From: Sipunculus nudus
Lineage: Eukaryota > Annelida > Sipuncula > Golfingiida > Sipunculidae
Direction: 5' to 3'
Assembly: GCA_026874595.1 (NCBI GenBank)
Contig: CM049306.1
Location: 18,721,019-18,785,018, forward strand
DNA length: 64,000 bases
Shown here: positions 50,055-56,392 of the stretch, one piece after another
Position numbering within the stretch: the first letter of the stretch is position 1
Layout of the letters: every line of letters starts with the position of its first letter
Notes under the pieces: generated by a model
The model's database searches: none
Seen by the model: only the letters and a program-made list of their open reading frames with translations
What the model was told of the DNA's origin: nothing
Position numbers and translations under genes: made by a program

Positions 50055-50948
50055 CCCGCTATGTATGTATTCTGTTTGAAGATTCGGGTTGGAATCCACA
50101 CCGGTTCCGTAGTGGCCGGAGTTGTCGGGGACAAAATGCCGAGGTACTGTTTATTCGGCGACACCGTCAACACGGCTTCGCGGATGGAGAGCCACGGCGT
50201 GCCTGGTAAAATACACATCAGCCCCACAACTTACCAGTGAGTGAATATGTTCAAATATCTCAGCTAATAAATCCCGATATCACTCCTTTGTCTTAAATGA
50301 TGTTTTCGTTACCAATACGAGAGTCTTCGGTGTGAAATAGTTTTGTACATAGGTGCAAATATTGCACCATTCAAGCATATTGTATTGATTGTGTCGAAAA
50401 ACTCAACTTTATTATGTTGTTATTACAAACACTAAATGCTAAGTTACTGTACTATGCTTAGATACAGTCAAAAATTTCTTTTGAAATTACAGTAACAAAT
50501 TAAGGTTGGTATGTTTAAATAGGTTCAAGGTAAAACTACAGGTAAAATCAGAACATTAAAATCCGACGAAAAAAAGTAATATGTTTAACCTGTAAAATAA
50601 CATGCCTCAAAAATGAAGTTGGGCATGCTGTTGTATCTTCTTTACAGGAGGCTGATGGGGAAAGGTTACCATCTCCAAGAACGTGGAGAAATTGATGTCA
50701 AAGGCAAGGGGAAGATGGTGACCTACTTTTTATACGGAAGTGACTCAAAGGGTGATTTATACGTAGGGGACGGTGAACCGGCTAACGGCACAACAGACAA
50801 ACAAAAGGAGTCCACAGCAGCGGTTAGTACCGCAGATAAAAAATCAGAAAACGGAACGTCCAATGGAGTAGGAAAACAAGACAAAAGTTCGAGACCCAAA
50901 TCGGGACGTAGCAGCTCATCAAAGAGTGCAACGTGTGTTATTGCTTGA
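3318..50948 (+). CDS. GUCY1B2: Soluble guanylate cyclase beta-2-type subunit, 11 exons, initiator Met exon missing
   Basis: Heme-containing NO receptor that converts GTP to cGMP in the cytosol. Eleven GT-AG exons (3318-3391, 7346-7446, 7901-8084, 11387-11463, 11771-12262, 18089-18263, 32189-32334, 42716-42864, 44362-44508, 50082-50236, 50648-50948) total 2001 nt and splice without a frame break. With one upstream Met the protein is 667 aa, close to the roughly 680 aa of mammalian beta-2. Domains: H-NOX about 2-180 (His105, Cys78, Cys122, Tyr134-x-Thr136-x-Arg138), short acidic linker about 188-200, H-NOX-associated/PAS-like region about 220-350, coiled coil about 355-400, cyclase domain about 418-598, low-complexity tail 598-663, CAAX box CVIA 664-667. 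Cyclase residues seen: metal Asp429 and Asp473, guanine-binding Glu469 and Cys539, Asn546, Arg550, and a Lys-Gly-Lys segment at 586-590. Beta-2 rather than beta-1 is supported by motifs such as MLRTLG, LNQQR-AEIE and [10 protein letters not shown], by Asp429 (Gly in beta-1) and by the CAAX end. An atypical invertebrate sGC beta is less likely. Confidence 0.88.
3507..3713. repeat. 30-bp minisatellite, 7 copies
   Basis: Tandem units starting GTTATACTTAAAA and ending GACGCACACTGTC at 3507, 3537, 3567, 3597, 3626, 3654 and 3684. Five are 30 bp; one is 29 and one 28. The short reverse-strand ORF through it is a repeat artefact. Confidence 0.97.
3778..3816. repeat. (TA)n microsatellite
   Basis: Uninterrupted 39-bp AT/TA run. 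Confidence 0.95.
4855..4898. repeat. (AT)22 microsatellite
   Basis: Uninterrupted 44-bp AT run. Confidence 0.95.
7346..7446 (+). CDS. GUCY1B2: GUCY1B2 exon 3: H-NOX residues 26-60
   Basis: The acceptor is a long T tract ending TTTCAG; the donor GTTTGC is a weak, non-consensus GT. The exon encodes EKAGCDD...F-N-R-Y-S-D-E, including the conserved Asp45, then [11 protein letters not shown]. Frame joins cleanly both sides: CT|G before, G|AT after. Confidence 0.85.
7447..7900 (+). other. Intron between exons 3 and 4
   Basis: GTTTGC...ATTTCAG, 454 nt, AT-rich. Nothing else seen. Confidence 0.8.
7901..8084 (+). CDS. GUCY1B2: GUCY1B2 exon 4: heme-ligand exon of H-NOX (residues 60-121)
   Basis: Encodes the [12 protein letters not shown]...[10 protein letters not shown] segment and the LDSLH segment with the proximal heme histidine. 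Counting from the inferred Met this is residue 105, the same number as His105 of sGC beta-1. Cys78 and the conserved INAPSFR turn (Pro118) are also here. Acceptor ATTTCAG, donor GTAACA. Confidence 0.92.
8085..11386 (+). other. Intron between exons 4 and 5
   Basis: GTAACA...TTACAG, 3302 nt. A less AT-rich island at about 8850-9500 includes CCAAT (AGCCAATCAG near 9070) and CpG-containing words; its role is unknown. A TA run lies at 10565-10611. No coding exon recognised. Confidence 0.75.
10565..10611. repeat. (TA)n microsatellite
   Basis: Uninterrupted 47-bp TA run, followed by TGCATGCATGCA. Confidence 0.95.
11387..11463 (+). CDS. GUCY1B2: GUCY1B2 exon 5: heme propionate motif (residues 121-147)
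   Basis: A 77-nt exon between TTACAG and GTCAGT. It encodes R-C-C-T-Q-P-D-G then [16 protein letters not shown]. The heme-propionate motif Y-x-S-x-R reads Y134-x-T136-x-R138, so Thr replaces Ser. Cys122, equivalent to a redox-sensitive cysteine of beta-1, is kept. Ile144 occupies the distal-pocket position that is Ile145 in beta-1. No distal Tyr typical of O2-binding H-NOX is seen there. Confidence 0.88.
11464..11770 (+). other. Intron between exons 5 and 6
   Basis: GTCAGT...TCTCAG, 307 nt, AT-rich. Nothing else seen. Confidence 0.8.
11771..12262 (+). CDS. GUCY1B2: GUCY1B2 exon 6: end of H-NOX, linker and PAS-like region (residues 147-311)
   Basis: The longest exon, 492 nt, between TCTCAG and GTAAGA. 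It ends the H-NOX fold, then has an acidic linker ([12 protein letters not shown], 188-199) that looks shorter than the mammalian beta-2 linker. The H-NOX-associated region follows, with [13 protein letters not shown] at 228-240 and an N-F-V-I-E-L strand near 290. This region carries the heme signal to the cyclase and helps dimerisation in the family. Confidence 0.92.
13153..13295. repeat. 37-bp tandem repeat, about 4 diverged copies
   Basis: The word CTTCAGACCATTC (or a close variant) recurs at 13153, 13190, 13227 and 13264, exactly 37 bp apart each time, with diverged sequence between. Confidence 0.85.
13378..15010 (-). pseudogene. Decayed mobile-element-type gene (EADTRML / DTDVVVLA / Cys-rich tail family)
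   Basis: Reading down the - strand gives pieces of one protein family that I know as highly repeated in cnidarian, mollusc and other invertebrate genomes: a GNPFLE start near 14973, IKRNSFPLF near 14810, KSDLLGCL and VLDGAALV near 14600-14540, RGSGARRRV and [10 protein letters not shown] near 14360-14290, [11 protein letters not shown] near 14130, [13 protein letters not shown] near 14050, [13 protein letters not shown] near 13890, [12 protein letters not shown] near 13635 and YQAGYIWGQ near 13590. A Cys-rich tail (C-x-C-x3-C-x3-C-x-C, then CTALC) runs to about 13380. It is broken: a frame change near 14700, in-frame TGA codons near 14409 and 14385, another frame change near 13970 and a TAG near 13401. 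The acidic motifs resemble PIN/FEN-type nucleases, which is inference only; the parent element type is unknown to me. Confidence 0.8.
15311..15349. repeat. (TA)n microsatellite
   Basis: Uninterrupted 39-bp TA run. Confidence 0.95.
17442..17456 (+). mobile_element. Isolated hAT-like terminal sequence
   Basis: CAGGCACGGATTAAG resembles the MITE end at 17665 (CAGGGGCGGATTAAG) with two mismatches and the same orientation. No partner end was found close by. Confidence 0.35.
17665..18000. mobile_element. hAT-like MITE, about 336 bp
   Basis: Begins CAGGGGCGGATT and ends AATCCGCCCTTG, whose reverse complement is CAAGGGCGGATT: an 11/12-bp terminal inverted repeat. CA(G/A)GGGCGG ends are typical of hAT superfamily elements. 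No clean 8-bp target duplication is visible (TCTTAATA left, CTATTATT right). No ORF. It sits 88 bp upstream of the exon 7 acceptor. Confidence 0.6.
18089..18263 (+). CDS. GUCY1B2: GUCY1B2 exon 7: end of PAS-like region and signalling helix start (residues 311-369)
   Basis: Encodes GQMIWLEE (311-318), [13 protein letters not shown], then [21 protein letters not shown] (342-362), highly conserved in all sGC beta chains. It runs into the coiled coil. Acceptor CTTTAG, donor GTAAGA. A hAT-like MITE ends only 88 bp upstream of the acceptor. Confidence 0.93.
18945..19085 (-). repeat. tRNA-like SINE fragment
   Basis: On the - strand the segment reads GCGATTAGCTAGCGCACAGG (A-box-like) and about 30 nt later GAGTTCGAATATCAC, close to the pol III B box GTTCGAATC. 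It then leaves tRNA likeness for a generic tail. It does not fold as a whole tRNA, so a tRNA-derived SINE head is the best reading. Confidence 0.4.
19491..19560. repeat. AT-rich palindromic microsatellite
   Basis: TA runs interrupted by TTTATATTTATA on one side and TATAAATATAAATA on the other, giving an almost self-complementary 70-bp block. Confidence 0.8.
19626..19680. mobile_element. hAT-like right-end fragment
   Basis: Ends CTTAATCCGCCACTG, the reverse complement of CAGTGGCGGATTAAG, matching the 17665 MITE end family. No partner left end is apparent nearby. Confidence 0.4.
26171..26760 (-). repeat. Short copy of the hairpin-headed repeat family A, inverted
   Basis: From ATCAGCTGCCTAGGAAGA it matches the tail of the 35-39 kb element read backwards (TTTTATCATCTGAATG, CATTCAACTGAAGCAT), then a module with AGGTGGCGCCAC near 26433, a 15-G run (26558-26572), CATAGCTCGAAGGATATGG, and the head (GACGGACAAAGAGTGATC, then CTGAGCT at 26760). 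Most tandem modules are missing. Small ORFs inside are repeat artefacts. Confidence 0.8.
27655..28053. mobile_element. Non-autonomous DNA transposon (MITE), about 400 bp
   Basis: Starts CCCCTTTCACAC and ends GTGTGTGAGAAAGG, an imperfect terminal inverted repeat. Inside, AAACGGTTT / AAACCGGTTT-type words recur about seven times in both orientations, like transposase-binding subterminal repeats. No ORF and no clear target duplication. Confidence 0.5.
28821..28970. repeat. 78-bp tandem duplication
   Basis: ATTTCATCAAA..CTGTCGAC through GGCTGGGACCCAAAT occurs at 28821 and again at 28899 with very few differences. The period is a multiple of three, which keeps a short ORF open across it. Confidence 0.93.
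29092..29130. repeat. GAGA/CAGA simple repeat
   Basis: GAGAGAGACAGACAGACAG followed by further AGACAGAC units. Confidence 0.85.
30062..30135. repeat. 37-bp tandem duplication
   Basis: CATTTAGTGGAATGATAGCC through GACATAAAAC occurs at 30062 and 30099, differing at one base (GGACTG versus GGAATG). Confidence 0.95.
32189..32334 (+). CDS. GUCY1B2: GUCY1B2 exon 8: coiled coil (residues 369-418)
   Basis: Encodes [19 protein letters not shown] and [23 protein letters not shown], a heptad-rich helix joining sensor to cyclase. The conserved L-L-x-x-M-L-P element directly before the cyclase domain is present (396-402). Acceptor TTACAG, donor GTAAGA. It sits alone between 13.9-kb and 10.4-kb introns. 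Confidence 0.93.
35091..39264 (+). mobile_element. Composite hairpin-headed repeat with tandem core (family A, carrying a family B insertion)
   Basis: Head: inverted arms AGCTCAGCTGACT (35091-35103) and AGTCATCTGAGCT (35107-35119) around a GAA loop, then TATAGCGATCACTCTTTG and GTCC/GTCT repeats. Core: about seven modules of roughly 320-345 bp, with palindrome positions near 35428, 35766, 36103, 36421, 36760, 37095 and 37440. Tail: CAGTCAGCTGAGCGTCATGA and the perfect 14-bp palindrome TGACCCATGGGTCA (39251-39264). The inner tail word CAGTCAGCTGAGC is the inverse of the head GCTCAGCTGACTG. Head + tandem core + tail is the layout of bivalve pearl-type/HINE non-autonomous elements (inference). 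A second family interrupts it at 37466-39088. Confidence 0.8.
37466..39088 (+). mobile_element. Nested hairpin-headed repeat (family B)
   Basis: Begins ACCCGCC with arms CAAAAC and GTTTTG around a GAA loop (37471-37485). It then has about four modules of roughly 278 bp, each with two GGTGGCGCCACC-type palindromes in the contexts ACTGGTGG..ACCTGCAACC and GACAGGTGG..ACCTACATTC. It ends near ATTCTAG (39082-39088), after which family A sequence (TTTTTCTCTATTTTTTTAG) resumes. Short ORFs inside are artefacts. Confidence 0.65.
39590..39880. repeat. CG-rich interspersed repeat
   Basis: Dense CGTA/TACG words (TACGACAGGTTACGACC, GTCGCACGAAAGGTCGTGAC) in otherwise AT-rich DNA. Edge-like words are ACGTAAGCCAA at the left and ACATAAGCCAA at the right, in direct orientation. 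The family is not identified. Confidence 0.45.
39885..40385. repeat. Approximately 170-bp tandem repeat, about 3 copies
   Basis: Units start CATGA(T/G)TC.AAGT.. at 39885, 40058, 40226 and a partial at 40364, giving periods of 173, 168 and 138. Shared words include TTGAAGAACACAACAAA, GCCATTTCTTCAGTTGTGAA and GGAACGC.GT. Confidence 0.85.
42716..42864 (+). CDS. GUCY1B2: GUCY1B2 exon 9: cyclase domain, first metal Asp (residues 418-467)
   Basis: Encodes [14 protein letters not shown] with Asp429, one of the two metal-binding aspartates of class III cyclases (Gly in sGC beta-1), then the [12 protein letters not shown] helix, ending N-Q-V-Y-K. Acceptor TTGCAG, donor GTGAAA followed by a poly-A run. 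The downstream junction is phase 0, inside the VYK-VETIGD motif. Confidence 0.94.
42865..44361 (+). other. Intron between exons 9 and 10
   Basis: GTGAAA...TTTTCAG, 1497 nt, AT-rich. No repeat or gene of note. Confidence 0.8.
44362..44508 (+). CDS. GUCY1B2: GUCY1B2 exon 10: cyclase domain, second metal Asp and guanine Glu (residues 468-516)
   Basis: Encodes [15 protein letters not shown], with guanine-recognition Glu469 and metal Asp473, followed by [13 protein letters not shown] and P-A-S-G-K-P-L-Q. Exactly 49 codons, phase 0 at both ends. Acceptor TTTTCAG, donor GTAGGT. Confidence 0.94.
45540..45635. repeat. Compound (CA)n(TA)n(GA)n microsatellite
   Basis: ACACAC with GCGC interruptions, then TATATA with small breaks, then GAGAGA, consecutively. 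Confidence 0.93.
48564..49215. repeat. 31-bp GC-rich minisatellite, about 20 copies
   Basis: Units of 30-31 bp begin CAGACCGCACGAAACGCC and continue CACTGTCATAGGC. About 20 diverged copies run head to tail. Because 31 is not a multiple of three, every frame passes through the same words, which makes the overlapping ORFs on both strands uninformative. Confidence 0.95.
49998..50051. repeat. (TA)n microsatellite next to the exon 11 acceptor
   Basis: 54 bp of TA ending 30 nt before exon 11. Only TTAACCCGC and a short T-rich stretch separate it from the AG, so it borders the branch-point region. Confidence 0.95.
50082..50236 (+). CDS. GUCY1B2: GUCY1B2 exon 11: cyclase domain, guanine Cys and catalytic Asn/Arg (residues 517-568)
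   Basis: Encodes [18 protein letters not shown] and [19 protein letters not shown]. Cys539 is the guanine-recognition residue (Asp in adenylate cyclases). Asn546 and Arg550 are the transition-state pair. Acceptor TTTGAAG, donor GTGAGT. A (TA)n microsatellite ends 30 nt before the acceptor, so the pyrimidine tract is short. Confidence 0.94.
50237..50647 (+). other. Intron between exons 11 and 12
   Basis: GTGAGT...TTTACAG, 411 nt, AT-rich. Nothing else seen. Confidence 0.8.
50648..50948 (+). CDS. GUCY1B2: GUCY1B2 exon 12: cyclase end, tail and CAAX box (residues 568-667)
   Basis: Encodes [16 protein letters not shown] (581-596), the last cyclase strand with its conserved lysines. A hydrophilic tail rich in Ser, Lys, Thr and Gly follows, with scattered basic residues near the end, then C-V-I-A and TGA at 50946-50948. 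C-aliphatic-aliphatic-A fits a farnesyl-type CAAX box. Mammalian beta-2 is known to end in a comparable isoprenylation motif, unlike beta-1. Acceptor TTTACAG. Confidence 0.93.
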
Positions 50949-50949
50949 G

Positions 50950-50955
50950 AATAAA
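50950..50955 (+). promoter_or_regulatory. Possible polyadenylation signal AATAAA
   Basis: AATAAA begins two bases after the stop codon. Use of this copy would give a very short 3' UTR; other AATAAA copies lie downstream (for example near 51847), so the true site is undecided. Confidence 0.3.
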
Positions 50956-51863
50956 AATATGCATGTTTACACTTGAACCGCGCTGACAAGTGCAGAAACT
51001 CCTAGTGCGTTTGTCATTTACGGAATATAAAATTGTCTTTTCTAACCTCGGAAATTTTAAATGCACAGTAATATTTTGCAAAGTTCGCCAAAGTTCAGCA
51101 AAGAACCAAAGTCAATAACATCTCTGAACATGAGCCAAGTTAAAAGCAATAAGCAAACGTACTATGAACGACCACCAAACTGACAGGTAATGTAAAAATG
51201 GGTAAATATAATTTACCTCCTGGTATAACGAGATGCTTGGTTGTTATGACAACGCGTCGCCGCTTATTCAAAAGCCAAGGATATCATATAAACACCCACG
51301 AATACTTTTATCAAAATTCAATTTTTTACATATCTTTATGTGAAGTATTTGGACGCATAAACTTATGTTGTAGGAATTGATCTTATTTATATAATTTCGT
51401 AAGGCTTATCTTTCAAAACTCCAAGGCCTTACACCTAACTTTGATGTCGAAGTTGGGGAAGTTGGGACGAGGAGTTCCGATTAAGTGGAAAACATTGATG
51501 AAATATACCTCTCAATCTAAAAAAAGGTGGAATGCTGTGTGGTGTCGTCTTTTGCCTCAGTGTATGTACAAAATTATGTAAATACATGTAGATACATGGA
51601 CCTTTACGCAGGACGTATCTGGACCGTTCTATCCTACATCTACATTTTAAAGTGGCTCTACATCTTGTAAGGAAACGCTTCCATTTCAATAGATAAGCAC
51701 TCCGTTCTATACAGAAAGCGTTGAAAACACATTTTTCCATTTTTTTTTTATATATCTGGTATACAAACTTTTCTTCACTTTTACCATTTGATGCAACAAG
51801 TATTTTGTTATCGAATGACCTCTTGAAACACCAACTGTATAATAATATAATAAATTTTATGTA

Positions 51864-51918
<55 letters not shown>

Positions 51919-51964
51919 TCAAATTTGTTTAATGCAGTAATATATATATATATATATATATATA
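51864..51964. repeat. (TA)n(GA)n and (TA)n microsatellites
   Basis: TA run to about 51888, then a GA run to about 51915, a 25-bp gap, then a second TA run 51941-51964. Confidence 0.93.
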
Positions 51965-52332
51965 AATGTATCGAGCCGTTCTTCCGTTGTTTTAGGTCAG
52001 AAATATATTCCGTATTTTCTGCTGATATGAAATTGATTTTATGGATTATTAAATTTGACCTCCCGTTACTATGCTACTATGCTATATTTAACACTGTGAA
52101 AGAAGGCTTTTATATAGGAACCTGAGCTATAGAGGTTCCTCAATATCCGCCTGTCACTTGCTCGATCTATGGAAATTTCACACCGGTGTGGTTATAGTGT
52201 ATTATACTCCTTGAAACCGGCGACAATAACCCGATCGTTTTTGCATGAATAACTGTAACAATATATGTTTCCCTTGTTTTTTTATATATCGTTCTAAGAA
52301 AATTCCGTATATTTTCAAGAATAATGTTCGCA

Positions 52333-52398
52333 TATTATTATATTTTATAATATAATTATGGCATGTATTATTATATTTTATAATATAATTATGGCATG
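52333..52398. repeat. 33-bp tandem duplication with internal palindrome
   Basis: ATATTTTATAATATAATTAT followed by GGCATGTA occurs twice 33 bp apart. The ATTATATTTTATAATATAAT part is nearly self-complementary. Confidence 0.9.
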
Positions 52399-53743
52399 TA
52401 TAATATCAATATGTTCATGTAGGAATATTCAGTAGGTTTAACATTTAAATACACTGGATTCTATAGGGAATTATATATTCTAAGAGAAAACGGGTCTTTC
52501 ATAAATTAGACAAAACGCGGTAAAGGATGCATCTATCGCTCTAAATATTCATTTGAATACATTTAATTTGGAAAACAAACAATTTTGTTGTATTTAATGT
52601 AGAGTATAAGATTTTTTTCATTAAACATCGCAATACTTCGAGAGTCCTGTATTTTATTCCTTTTAGTGAAGAAAATGACTCTATTCGTAACAACGCTATT
52701 GTGGATCTTATAACTTATTCGATATACGCAGGGATTTGGGTAAAACCTAGACAATCACAGAAACGTAATCGTTTTTTTAAATTTAAAATATGTCATGAGA
52801 TATCCTGTCATGTACTTACGCTAAATCACATTTAACACGCATAGCAGCATTAGGCAGCATCCATTCCAGCAAAGACAGTTTTGTAATCCAGGTTTCAACC
52901 AGTTCCGAATACTAAAAAGAGCTTATATTGTTGTGAAATCAAACTCGACGTCAGTGGGTTAACTCAGGCTTGTTTATTAATCCCCCTCGACTGCAGCATT
53001 TCATGATCATGTAAAATACACAATTTATCTTTATTGGATATCTTTCAGATATAATTATTGCATTAAAACGTAATAATTCTTTTTAAAAATGCAATTTTAA
53101 ACTCCATTGTCTTTTTTCGATGCGTAAATGTTTTGTCAGCCATTGTTTCTCTCTAGTATGTTAGGTCAATTGACAATGTCTAATTCTTTTTGGAAATCAT
53201 TTCATTAGTTGTGTATTTAAGAAAATTCCCATTGACAATGTGGTTTCTGATATAACTCTCCTTGTTTCCTAAGCCAAAAAAGTGAACAATCTTTCACGAT
53301 CTTCAGTACTGCGATACGACCTAAAAACATAACCCTTTTGATTAATTCCTTACTGGCCTTTCTACAGTGATGAAAACCAAAAGTTATTATACCCGCGAAA
53401 TGCCAGGGGTGAGCTTGACATGACAGATATATATCTGCAGTCAAGAAAATAAATTGTTACCGTGAGGCGGGGAATATAGACGATTAGTACAACTTAGTAC
53501 TTCGCTTTTATTTGCGCACCACGATCATGCAGAAAAATGAATAAGTTTTATGCAGTCGGGGGGGGGGGGGGGGGGGTCACAGGAGACTGTTGACATCGCC
53601 AGAATAGGCAACAAACTATTATATTCCCAAACGCCACACTGTCAAAGATTCTTTGTTATTCCTACATATGACGATAATTAAGAATTACCAGCTTTTTGTA
53701 CAGACATCCATGCAAACATATTTATTATTTTTTTTAAATATTA

Positions 53744-53746
<3 letters not shown>

Positions 53747-53784
<38 letters not shown>
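53747..53784. repeat. (TA)n microsatellite
   Basis: Uninterrupted 38-bp AT run. Confidence 0.95.
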
Positions 53785-53786
<2 letters not shown>

Positions 53787-56289
53787 TGTATTAATTATCA
53801 CTTATTCAGCCAAAGAACTCCGTTAACCCTGTATCTTTAATTTAAATATGTTATCCTGAGGGACGAGTGCTAGTTAACCTCTGATATTCCTGTGACAAGG
53901 AATATTTGAAGGGGTAACGGTAATTATTTTATCCTTTGCTCGGAGGAATATTGTTTTTATCGCTGTATGCTGGTTGTTTGGTTCCATGTTTGGTTGATTG
54001 ATTATATGGATTGCTTGTCTGCTTAAAACTCTTCTCATAAAGGTATGATTTTGCAGACATTTTGTGCAGGGTTAGAGTAACACCCAAGAAACAATCGGTT
54101 AAAGTGCACATAATCTGGATCACTGTATATGAACATTCACTGAGAGCGATCCATTCACTTGTATTATGGACCGCCTTGGGTCTGGCGTACAGGCCTGACC
54201 TATGATGCAACAATGAAGAGTGGCGAGCAGCGACTCACATCCTCCTGTACTTTATATAAATATTTGCGCATGTGTTACACACCTGGCGGAGGGATATATG
54301 AGGTCTCTGACTACTCTCTGGTTTTCTTTGAGATTTGTACATGCGTTTTTACGTTTTTAAATCGTTATTCTTTTTCTCCGTCTTCAATGACATGAAACCT
54401 GAAGAATATTAAAAAAAGAAATTTAAGAATACTTATAATGCTCAATACCATCTATTGAACATATATAGACAGGATTATTTGCTTGCACTCTTCATTTTTT
54501 ATTCATTTTGTTTGTTGAAATACTATAAAAAGTATAGATATCTAACCACATACGTTAAGTTGTTGATATGTTAACATATTTTAATGTATATATGTGGATA
54601 CTTGCCAGTGTATATATGTTATTTAATAAATATATTTGAAGTATAACCGTATATTCCGAGTTATCAGTTTTTTGGAAACTTAATGGTGACAATTCATTCT
54701 TTGATCACTTAAACGTTTTTCTTTATGCTACAATTATAATAGTTTATCATAAACATGCAAATCATTTTAAATCTAGCACAACGTTATAAATGCACATATA
54801 TTAACGAAGTCTCTTTAAGCTGTCTATATATCTGAACGTTTGTAAAAAGAATAAATTGTAGTAGTGGCGAGTCACATGTTAATGCAAACATGGATGACCG
54901 TTGTTTTTCTTTCTGTAATATGTAATTATTTGAACTCAGTATGTACAAAAAAAAAATCCGATAAATCGATCATTATAAGGGCCTCTGTGCATAGGACAAT
55001 CCTGAATATTGAAAATATATATTTTCTTTAACTGAAACGTTAGAGTTTTGAAAAATTGTAAAATATATAATTTAACTGAAATAATATTTTTTTAAACTGT
55101 AAACTTTAAAATTAAAATCACAGTAATGATTATAGTAACATATTAATCAAATTGTTCTGCATATGATTAGACTGGGTCCCTGTTATCTTCTTTTCATCTT
55201 GTAGTTTTCATCCAAGACAGTAAAAATTAATCACGAGAACCAGTCTCCAGCTGAATACTATAATTACAAAAATCAACAGGAGAAACACTTTGTGATATCA
55301 TATATACTTAATAACACAGGATAATATTTGTCCTCGTCCAGCAGTTAATGTTGGTCTTATAACACGATCAGAAGCTCATAAAAAAAGGAATTTTTTTCGA
55401 GATTTACTGTAAGGGAATATTCGTGTTTCTGAAGCCAGCACTTTATACCTCTCATGAACCAGATATTGAGCAATTTTTCACTACACCTGGTGTTTTATAG
55501 CTGATTCACAAACCCTGGAGTTATTAAGCTGAGATGGCAGGTAACATTAAAACAGCATTATTATGTCCTCAGTTCTGTGTCGGAGAAGAAATGAATAAAA
55601 AATACAAGGATCTTTGGCTGAAAAATACCAGGGCATCTGGACAGGGTACATATGTTGATGAAATTGCCTTGAAAGGCGATTTCCGTTAAGTACTTTGAAT
55701 CGCGCAAGCCGAAAACGTAGAAAACGCCCAATTTCCGGTGAAAGCACGGTTGAAAATGAACAAAAATTATGTTATTAAGAATTATTACGCCGGTAAATTA
55801 GACTTGATTTGTTGTGAAAGGGACGCTATGCACGGTTGATGCTTTTCATGAATACATGGAACATATTGCACTCCGCCCTGGACGTCTAATTCATAGAAAT
55901 CTGGCTCTTGTACTGACCGACACCGTGAGGCATCTGATCGTATACTGAATAGTCAAAGCGTAACGTCAGGAATTATGACGGCATGAATGAAGCTGAAAAA
56001 AGACTAACCCATCAGTCAACTTTACATAGTATGTCAGAGGACAACGCAAGGCAGAATGTATTACAGTTTATTTTCAATATAAGGTTACAGTTTTGAACGA
56101 CAAGATCTTGGAATGCATCTTTTATAAATTTGTAAAATGGTGTATTTTGTATTTTTACTCCGAATTCTAGTCATAAATGAATTAAATTCAAAATATATAA
56201 ATGCTATCCCCACGCTTCACAAGTTGAATGAAAATTGAATCAAAATAATTAGGTATTGTAAACTACGGTGGTTGATTAAAGACACAGAT

Positions 56290-56392
56290 TTTTTTTTAGG
56301 TAGAGATCTCGAGATAACATTTCGCCATAATATTTCGAGATCTCGACATAATATCTCGAGATCTCACAATAGAATTTTGCCTAAAAAATTAG
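56290..56392. mobile_element. Palindromic foldback element rich in CTCGAGAT
   Basis: Left end TTTTTTTTAGGTAGAGATC and TCGAGATAAC. Right end ATATCTCGAGATCTCAC, then TTTTGCCTAAAAAATT. The outer TTTTTTAGG and inner GAGATCTCGAGATA parts are inverted copies. Further ATCTCGAGAT words at 56411-56420 and AGATCTCGAGAGATCTC near 56659-56675 suggest a local cluster. Confidence 0.6.

Larger units (their letters stand above)
44509..50081 (+). other. Intron between exons 10 and 11
   Basis: GTAGGT...TTTGAAG, 5573 nt. Contains a compound microsatellite (45540-45635), a G/A-rich run near 46815-46873, the 31-bp minisatellite and a TA run against the acceptor. The rest is unique. Confidence 0.8.
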
